Assembly: GCA_951812305.1 (NCBI GenBank)
Contig: CATOSB010000001.1
Location: forward strand, 372,001 to 436,000
From: an uncultured Paracoccaceae bacterium
Lineage (GTDB): Bacteria; Pseudomonadota; Alphaproteobacteria; Rhodobacterales; Rhodobacteraceae
Reading direction: 5' to 3'
Length of the DNA stretch: 64,000 nt
Shown here piece after piece: positions 58,904 through 64,000 of this stretch (its first letter is position 1; each line of letters begins with the position of its first letter). The translations under genes and the position numbers were made by a program. Under the pieces are notes generated by a model. That model was not told the DNA's origin and searched no databases. It saw only the letters and a program-made list of their open reading frames with translations.

Positions 58904-60155
58904 ATTCCAAAAGCACTGCAGACACGTCATCATCAAAATCGGAATCGCCGGAAAACGTGGTCAAATCCCACATCATTGCCTCCAGATGCGCCTCCCCTGA
59001 TAGGTTGCTGTTCTTCTTCAGAATCGTCTCTAATCCGCGGGAATCGAGCATATTGCCATCTGGATCGGCGCATTCCGTAATACCGTCCGATCCAAGAAAC
59101 AGTCGGTCTCCCGGGTTAAGCTGAAACCCAAATTGGGAATAGCCTGCATCGGGGATCAGTCCCACCGGCATTCCACCATCGCCCAGGAACTCGATATGTC
59201 CATCGGACCTTTGGACCACAGGGTGCGGATGACCGGCGTGGGTCATTTGAAACGACCCGGTTTTCAGATCGCATTTGCAAAGAAGAAGAGTCAAATAGTG
59301 TTCGGTCTCCATTTCGTTCATGACAAGGTTGTTCAACCGGCGAACCACGTCAGATGGGTCGCGCATTCGCAGAGAACCGTCACTATTTCGACCCAACGCA
59401 ATATTTCCCCTAGGTGAATTTCCGGAAAAGAACCCCGCCAATCGGGCCGTCATTAGGGCTGAAGCAATACCGTGACCGGAAACGTCAATGGCATAGACGC
59501 CAATTTCGGTTTCATTAACTGCAAAAAACCCGACCAGATCGCCGCCGACGTGACCCGCGGGATGTAGCATCAGCGATACGTCAGCGCCAAGAAACTTGCG
59601 GTGCCTTTCGCGGACCAAGGACTGTTGTAGTTGCCGCGCTTCGATCAGATCCCGGTCGATGGCGTCGTGCAGCACCTGCATTTCCGCCAATGTAGCGCTG
59701 ACCAAACGATTCTTTTCTTTCAGTTCCTGTTCCATCCGAACCACGCGCATTCCGGCGCGCAACCGCGCACGCAATTCCACTGAATTTACCGGTTTGGTGA
59801 GAAAGTCGTCGGCGCCAATTTCCAACCCCTGAGCGATGTCGCCCTTGTCGCTCTTGGATGTCAGAAGAATGAAGTAGCCATAACTGTCTTTCTGAAGCGC
59901 ACGGTATTCACGGCAAAAATCTATGCCGTCCATGCCGGGCATCATCCAGTCGCTTAAAACAAGATCCGGGTCTTCGGTCCGGCAAATGTCCATTGCGGCG
60001 ATACCGCCGTCCGCCTCCAACACACGATATCCCCAACGTTTCAAGTACGTGGACATAAGCCGACGCTGCGCGCGGCTGTCATCAACCACCAGTACGGTGT
60101 CTTTCTGGCGCGTCGCCACACCGCCGTCAGGCATTGTTCTGGCTATACTGCTCAC
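58872..60155 (-). CDS. Receiver-PP2C (SpoIIE-type) phosphatase response regulator
   Basis: The protein has an N-terminal receiver domain with phospho-acceptor Asp in DLVLSDWMMPGMDG and Lys in FLTKPV, a linking coiled coil (about 140-190) and a SpoIIE/PP2C phosphatase domain with Asp in YAIDVSGHG and DDDVSAVLL. Such proteins (RsbU/HsbR-like) dephosphorylate anti-sigma-antagonists in partner-switching. GTG 60155 follows GGGGGATC; a TTG at 60200 is also open. The divergent Hpt gene is a likely signalling partner. Confidence 0.88.
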   Translation of the reverse strand: MSSIARTMPDGGVATRQKDTVLVVDDSRAQRRLMSTYLKRWGYRVLEADGGIAAMDICRTEDPDLVLSDWMMPGMDGIDFCREYRALQKDSYGYFILLTSKSDKGDIAQGLEIGADDFLTKPVNSVELRARLRAGMRVVRMEQELKEKNRLVSATLAEMQVLHDAIDRDLIEARQLQQSLVRERHRKFLGADVSLMLHPAGHVGGDLVGFFAVNETEIGVYAIDVSGHGIASALMTARLAGFFSGNSPRGNIALGRNSDGSLRMRDPSDVVRRLNNLVMNEMETEHYLTLLLCKCDLKTGSFQMTHAGHPHPVVQRSDGHIEFLGDGGMPVGLIPDAGYSQFGFQLNPGDRLFLGSDGITECADPDGNMLDSRGLETILKKNSNLSGEAHLEAMMWDLTTFSGDSDFDDDVSAVLLEFNRQDGQSDE

Positions 60156-60308
60156 CCGATCCCCCGAAGCGAATCCCCCACTTCGTTTGACTCTGGTCAA
60201 AAAGTTTTAACGTCGCTCTAAGGTTAAACCTTTATATATCCGGCCTTGATAACCAGTGCTTAAACCGAACGCGTTAAACATAACCAAACGGTCGGGAGCC
60301 TGTTTAGA

Positions 60309-60632
60309 ATGATCGACTGGAACCGTGTATCAGAGCTTCGCGATGAAATTGGCGACGAGGATTTCGCAGAAGTCGCCGAGATATTTCTTGAGGAAATTGG
60401 CGAAGCGGTCGACGCGTTGGAAATTACGGATTCGCTTGCCGACAATCTGCATTTTCTTAAGGGCAGCGCGCTGAACCTGGGGTTCGCGGAGTTTGCAACA
60501 TTATGCAGCGACAGCGAAACCCGCGCGCGGAATGAAGTGATACACCCTGAAGAGATCGCAAATCTCGCCCAGTGCTATCAGGATTCACGAAAAGCGTTCG
60601 TCACGCAGGATGAAGGCGTCGCGGCAACCTGA
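60309..60632 (+). CDS. Histidine phosphotransfer (Hpt) protein
   Basis: This 107-residue four-helix protein has the phospho-accepting His in NLHFLKGSALNLGF near residue 48. It would pass phosphate between a hybrid kinase and a receiver. It is divergent from the receiver-phosphatase gene, 153 bp away, and convergent with a membrane protein gene 4 bp downstream. Confidence 0.88.
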   Translation: MIDWNRVSELRDEIGDEDFAEVAEIFLEEIGEAVDALEITDSLADNLHFLKGSALNLGFAEFATLCSDSETRARNEVIHPEEIANLAQCYQDSRKAFVTQDEGVAAT

Positions 60633-60636
60633 TTTT

Positions 60637-61404
60637 CTATTTGATATCGCGCCCCTGAACGAAGTGCCCATAAAAGGTCGTGAGTACGCTGATGCCGATC
60701 AGTGTTGTGAACCAACCAACCACCGCGGAATAGACCAATGACAGAACAGAAGTCGCGTTACCTAACAAGGATGGTAACTGAAGAATCAGCACTGCAATGG
60801 CACCGATGATGGCCAGTAACACGATTGTTCCGGACTGCCCCCTGGTTGCGGCCATCGCGTCGCCAATGCCCAGCGGCTCACCAACGGCAGCCGCGGGCAG
60901 AATGGGACTCATACGATAGAAAAGAACGAGGGCCACGATCATTGCCACAAAGCCCGCAAGCGCGCCGCCAACCGCACCGCCAACCGCACCGCCAATCGTG
61001 CCAAGAATGACGCCAAGAATAAGACCGACAACCATTGCGACGACAACACAGATGATCCCGATCAACAACCCACGACCAAAATAGGATATGACGTTTGAGC
61101 TGTGAAATTCGGGCATGTAACCGGCGGGCAATTCTTCCAGAAGAATGTATCGGTGCCACGCCACCGCCATCCAAAGCCCCAGAATGGCCATCACAATGAC
61201 TGCCAGAATCAACGTCAACCAAAATCCGGCACCGGGCAATGCTGTTGGTAGTGTTGTGGGATCGTTGTAAGGTGCCAACTTAATTTGAAAGTAGATATTG
61301 ACGACGGCAATCACCACATACAGCACCAATGACACACGCAAGGCGGCATCGATATTGCTGAACAGCAGTTTTACTGAATGCAAAAGAATTGAAATAGCTT
61401 TCAT
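60637..61404 (-). CDS. Integral membrane protein with glycine-zipper helix
   Basis: This 255-residue protein has about six hydrophobic segments. One long segment repeats the GxxxG pattern (GTIGGAVGGAVGGALAGF), which favours tight helix packing. No family is recognised with certainty; DUF-type alphaproteobacterial membrane proteins look similar. Start 61404 (MKAISILL) is preferred over 61419. A role in transport or envelope is not shown. Confidence 0.75.
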   Translation of the reverse strand: MKAISILLHSVKLLFSNIDAALRVSLVLYVVIAVVNIYFQIKLAPYNDPTTLPTALPGAGFWLTLILAVIVMAILGLWMAVAWHRYILLEELPAGYMPEFHSSNVISYFGRGLLIGIICVVVAMVVGLILGVILGTIGGAVGGAVGGALAGFVAMIVALVLFYRMSPILPAAAVGEPLGIGDAMAATRGQSGTIVLLAIIGAIAVLILQLPSLLGNATSVLSLVYSAVVGWFTTLIGISVLTTFYGHFVQGRDIK

Positions 61405-61525
61405 AACGGTCCCTCTCACGTATTACGCCATTGGTACGGTGCCACCGTCCATCGGGTCAACGCTTGACTTGCCCTTGTCCGCAAGGTCCGATATCGCCCT
61501 GCCGAATTGAACCGAGGGAAAGTGC

Positions 61526-62743
61526 ATGTCTTCTCCTAATAAAGTCGTTCTGGCCTATTCCGGCGGTCTAGATACGTCGATCATTCTGAAATGGCTGCAG
61601 TCAGAATACGGTTGTGAAGTTGTCACATTCACCGCTGACCTCGGGCAGGGCGAAGAGCTGGAACCTGCGAGGGCCAAGGCCGAAATGATGGGTGTTAGCG
61701 AGATCTATATCGAGGATCTGCGTGAAGAATTCGTGCGTGACTTCGTATTCCCGATGTTCAGGGCGAATGCAGTTTATGAGGGGCTTTATTTGCTGGGCAC
61801 ATCCATTGCGCGGCCACTGATTTCGAAACGGTTGGTTGAGATTGCCGAGGAAACGGGGGCTGATGCAGTTTCGCATGGCGCGACTGGAAAAGGTAATGAC
61901 CAGGTGAGATTCGAGCTGTCGGCATATGCCCTGAATCCGGACATCAAAGTGATTGCGCCCTGGCGGCTTTGGGATCTGACCAGCCGCACGAAGTTGATCG
62001 ACTTTGCGGAGAAGAACCAAATTCCGATCGCAAAGGATAAGCGTGGCGAGGCACCGTTTAGTGTCGATGCGAACCTATTGCATACCTCGTCTGAGGGGAA
62101 AATTCTCGAAGATCCGGCAAAGGCCGCGCCTGATTATGTTTATCAACGTACTGTCGCACCGGAAGTTGCACCGAACGAGCCGGAATACGTTGAAATTGGC
62201 TTTGAAAAGGGTGATGCGGTCTCAGTCAACGGCGAAGATTTGTCCCCGGCCACAATCCTGACGAAGCTAAACGAATTGGGCGGCAATCATGGCATCGGAC
62301 GGCTCGATTTTGTCGAAAATCGTTTCGTGGGGATGAAATCGCGCGGCATCTATGAAACGCCCGGTGGCACGGTTCTGCTGGAGGCGCATCGCGGGATCGA
62401 GCAGATCACGTTGGACAGCGGCGCAGGGCATCTGAAAGACAGCCTTATGTCGCGCTATGCGGAATTGATATACAACGGATTCTGGTTCTCGCCTGAGCGC
62501 GAGATGCTGCAGGCGGCGATCGACAAGAGTCAGGAACATGTATCGGGCACTGTAAGGTTGAAACTTTACAAGGGTTCGGTCGATTGTGTCGGTCGCTGGT
62601 CTGATCAATCGCTTTATTCCGAGGCACATGTGACGTTTGAAGAAGACGCAGGAGCATATGACCAGAAAGATGCCGCCGGGTTCATTCAGTTGAATGCATT
62701 ACGATTGAAGTTACTGGCAGCGCGTAACCGGCGAAAGGGTTAG
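61526..62743 (+). CDS. argG: Argininosuccinate synthase
   Basis: This 405-residue enzyme joins citrulline and aspartate in arginine synthesis. The P-loop [16 protein letters not shown] near residues 9-24 and [13 protein letters not shown] near 117-129 are conserved. Length is normal. A weak ribosome-binding site (GAGGGAAAG) precedes the ATG. A TTGACT box at 61463 may be its -35, but the -10 is not clear. Confidence 0.96.
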   Translation: MSSPNKVVLAYSGGLDTSIILKWLQSEYGCEVVTFTADLGQGEELEPARAKAEMMGVSEIYIEDLREEFVRDFVFPMFRANAVYEGLYLLGTSIARPLISKRLVEIAEETGADAVSHGATGKGNDQVRFELSAYALNPDIKVIAPWRLWDLTSRTKLIDFAEKNQIPIAKDKRGEAPFSVDANLLHTSSEGKILEDPAKAAPDYVYQRTVAPEVAPNEPEYVEIGFEKGDAVSVNGEDLSPATILTKLNELGGNHGIGRLDFVENRFVGMKSRGIYETPGGTVLLEAHRGIEQITLDSGAGHLKDSLMSRYAELIYNGFWFSPEREMLQAAIDKSQEHVSGTVRLKLYKGSVDCVGRWSDQSLYSEAHVTFEEDAGAYDQKDAAGFIQLNALRLKLLAARNRRKG

Positions 62744-62948
62744 GGCGATCTTTTGCGATGCGCTCAGTATCCAATTTTTACCCGGGCGCGCTCATCGAGA
62801 AGATGCGCAGCAAATCGAAAGAGGTGCAGCGAGCGCCAAAACCTCCGGTATTCGTCTGATGGCCAACATTGGGCATTCTTTGTTTTTGATCACCCGGCCG
62901 AAATGTTCGTTTCCGTGACGTTTATGGCTGCAATTGGGTTCTGTTCGC

Positions 62949-63665
62949 TTAATCAAATCGCAGGCGGAAGCTCCACAATTTCAGATAATGTTGCAGGGAT
63001 TCTGCCAGAATCGAGCTAAATTTCGGTGCCAACTCAGGTAGCTTCGGTTCTGCCCCTGCAAATCCGGTAGAGGCACGTACGCTGCCGTACCAATGGGACG
63101 CCCAAACGCCGTCAGCTTTATTGCCGCCCACTGGCCAGCATAACATGTTTGCGTCAAAACTGATCCCAAGTGCTGCGCAAAGGCTGGTTAGTGCCTGTTT
63201 TGGATTCGCGCGGATTGCAGTGCTGTCGATAACGATCGGCCTATGGCCAAGCGCGCGGACGCGTTCGTAAATCTCAATCTGTTGTCGAAATCCGAGGTCG
63301 TCTGCGACTAAGTTCTCCCGTTTAGCGGCATAGCTGGCGATCACTCGCGCAGGATGCCGGATGAGGAAGACGCTTTTGACATCCGCAAGCCAGTCAAGGC
63401 CCCAACCGCCAAGCATGTGATGTGTCATATGCTTTTGGTATTGAATGGGCGTTCGAGTTGGCGCGGCAAGCTGTCCTGCGACCTTGGCGGGATCCTGGGG
63501 CTGGGAAGCCAGTATTTCGTCACGCATCGGATGGACCAAGCCCGTTTCGGCCAAATACGCCGCATAATACGGCTCATCCACCACCGAACAATCGCTGCGC
63601 TGGGCGAATGAATACATCAGCGCGGTCGACAAGTTACGTGGGCCGGACCACATCGCGATTTTCAC
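62949..63665 (-). CDS. Sulfotransferase-like protein
   Basis: This 238-residue protein starts MKIAMWSGPRNLSTALMYSFAQR, with the 5'-phosphosulfate loop style motif GPRNLSTAL, and has VFLIRHPARVIASY, the 3'-phosphate-binding block of sulfotransferase folds. GTG 63665 follows GGAG; the frame extends to 63692. The acceptor is unknown. The 205 bp between it and argG contain nothing I can support. Confidence 0.78.
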   Translation of the reverse strand: MKIAMWSGPRNLSTALMYSFAQRSDCSVVDEPYYAAYLAETGLVHPMRDEILASQPQDPAKVAGQLAAPTRTPIQYQKHMTHHMLGGWGLDWLADVKSVFLIRHPARVIASYAAKRENLVADDLGFRQQIEIYERVRALGHRPIVIDSTAIRANPKQALTSLCAALGISFDANMLCWPVGGNKADGVWASHWYGSVRASTGFAGAEPKLPELAPKFSSILAESLQHYLKLWSFRLRFD

Positions 63666-63804
63666 GGCTGTCTCCACCGCAGTTTTCTGCAAGCTACATT
63701 CCGCGCGACCGCTTGCAAGCCCTCACCTGTGCGTGAGGTCACGCGGGGGTGACTTGATGTGATATCCACAGAAACAATAACAGTGGCGCAAAGGAGAACC
63801 TCCA

Positions 63805-64000
63805 ATGATGCGCGTAGCAGATCAAGTGAAATCCGTCAGTTTGTCCATCGCAATTGCGTTGACAATTATCCTGCAATGCCAATCCGCGCTCGCAGCAGAA
63901 CAGGCAAAGGCAATCTTTGCCGGCGGCTGTTTTTGGTGCGTCGAAAAGGATTTCGAATCTGTGCCAGGGGTAATTGAAGTGGTATCTGGCTTTACGGGGG
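63805..64000 (+). CDS. msrA: Peptide methionine sulfoxide reductase MsrA, exported, 3' end outside window
   Basis: The first 65 residues are in the window. A signal peptide ([21 protein letters not shown]) is followed by the MsrA active site [13 protein letters not shown], whose first Cys is the nucleophile, and [11 protein letters not shown]. It would repair oxidised methionines in periplasmic proteins. AAGGAG precedes the ATG at 63805; a second ATG is at 63808. Confidence 0.93.
   Translation, partial: MMRVADQVKSVSLSIAIALTIILQCQSALAAEQAKAIFAGGCFWCVEKDFESVPGVIEVVSGFTG

Noticed and set aside
61463..61490. Promoter for argG (TTGACT box)
   Set aside because: No convincing -10 element at a suitable distance.
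62753..63019. Small plus-strand frame after argG
   Set aside because: No ribosome-binding site, no conserved features, and it overlaps the sulfotransferase-like gene.
1..64000. CRISPR array
   Set aside because: No regularly spaced direct repeats and no cas genes were seen.

Overview
The window reads as a piece of chromosome from an alphaproteobacterium of the Rhodobacterales (Roseobacter-like). The evidence is the housekeeping gene set and order (pip, ubiG, grxC, comF, hemH, cca, hslO, argG), the many Tat or Sec-exported small proteins, a two-hairpin repeat of a type I associate with Roseobacter genomes, and the GTA/HK97-like flavour of the phage genes. Genus cannot be fixed from the sequence alone.

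Positions 1-31,440 are prophage DNA, and it is a chimera. Positions 1-7,527 hold a GC-rich Mu-like head module (gp27-, gp28-, gp29- and MuF-like genes, the last with a zinc-metallopeptidase tail). Near 7,540-7,880 this joins an HK97-type siphophage that has lost everything upstream of its portal gene and the first part of the portal. From there the order is conventional: portal, ClpP-like protease, capsid, connectors, tail tube, tail chaperones joined by a lambda-like -1 frameshift site, tape measure, minor tail proteins, cell-wall hydrolase, tip protein, fibre, endolysin, holin and spanins. A hicAB toxin-antitoxin module sits antisense in the tail genes. The prophage ends next to a tRNA-Phe gene (31,441-31,517).

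Three cargo-bearing mobile elements sit in the prophage. Element 1 (5,041-7,126) and element 2 (29,831-31,208) share a 26-bp right end and a related inverted left end, have no transposase, and carry possible defence genes: a membrane-anchored dCTP-deaminase-like protein, and a ClpP-fold serine protease (SDH family) with two small partners. Element 3 (17,845-20,775) is an IS1595-type element with perfect inverted repeats and an 8-bp target duplication; it carries a PIN-domain nuclease, an unrecognised 281-residue partner and an HNH remnant, and it interrupts the last codons of the tape measure gene. A 1,190-bp IS4-family element has jumped into element 1; an apparently identical copy at 42,884-44,073 sits in a host nitrilase gene that is also split by an IS630 element. 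Each of these IS copies has its own target duplication, so the ancestral genes can be rebuilt in frame.

Positions 31,600-64,000 are host chromosome. A minus-strand cluster (40,059-31,602) encodes a peptide/opine-type ABC transporter, a flavin-dependent oxidoreductase, an alpha/beta hydrolase and a CDGSH iron-sulphur protein. Then come pip, ubiG, a MarR regulator, the broken nitrilase gene, grxC, comF, a methyltransferase gene, hemH, cell-envelope genes (two L,D-transpeptidases and a CAP-domain lipoprotein), a decayed RlmD fragment, a VOC protein, a paired ABC exporter, cca, two Nudix genes, hslO, a receiver-PP2C phosphatase with a divergent Hpt protein, argG, a sulfotransferase-like gene and the start of msrA. 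Single-base frameshifts, mostly in short homopolymers, cluster at 27-31 kb (fibre, Rz1, protease, its small partner); decay, slippage and sequencing error cannot be told apart here.
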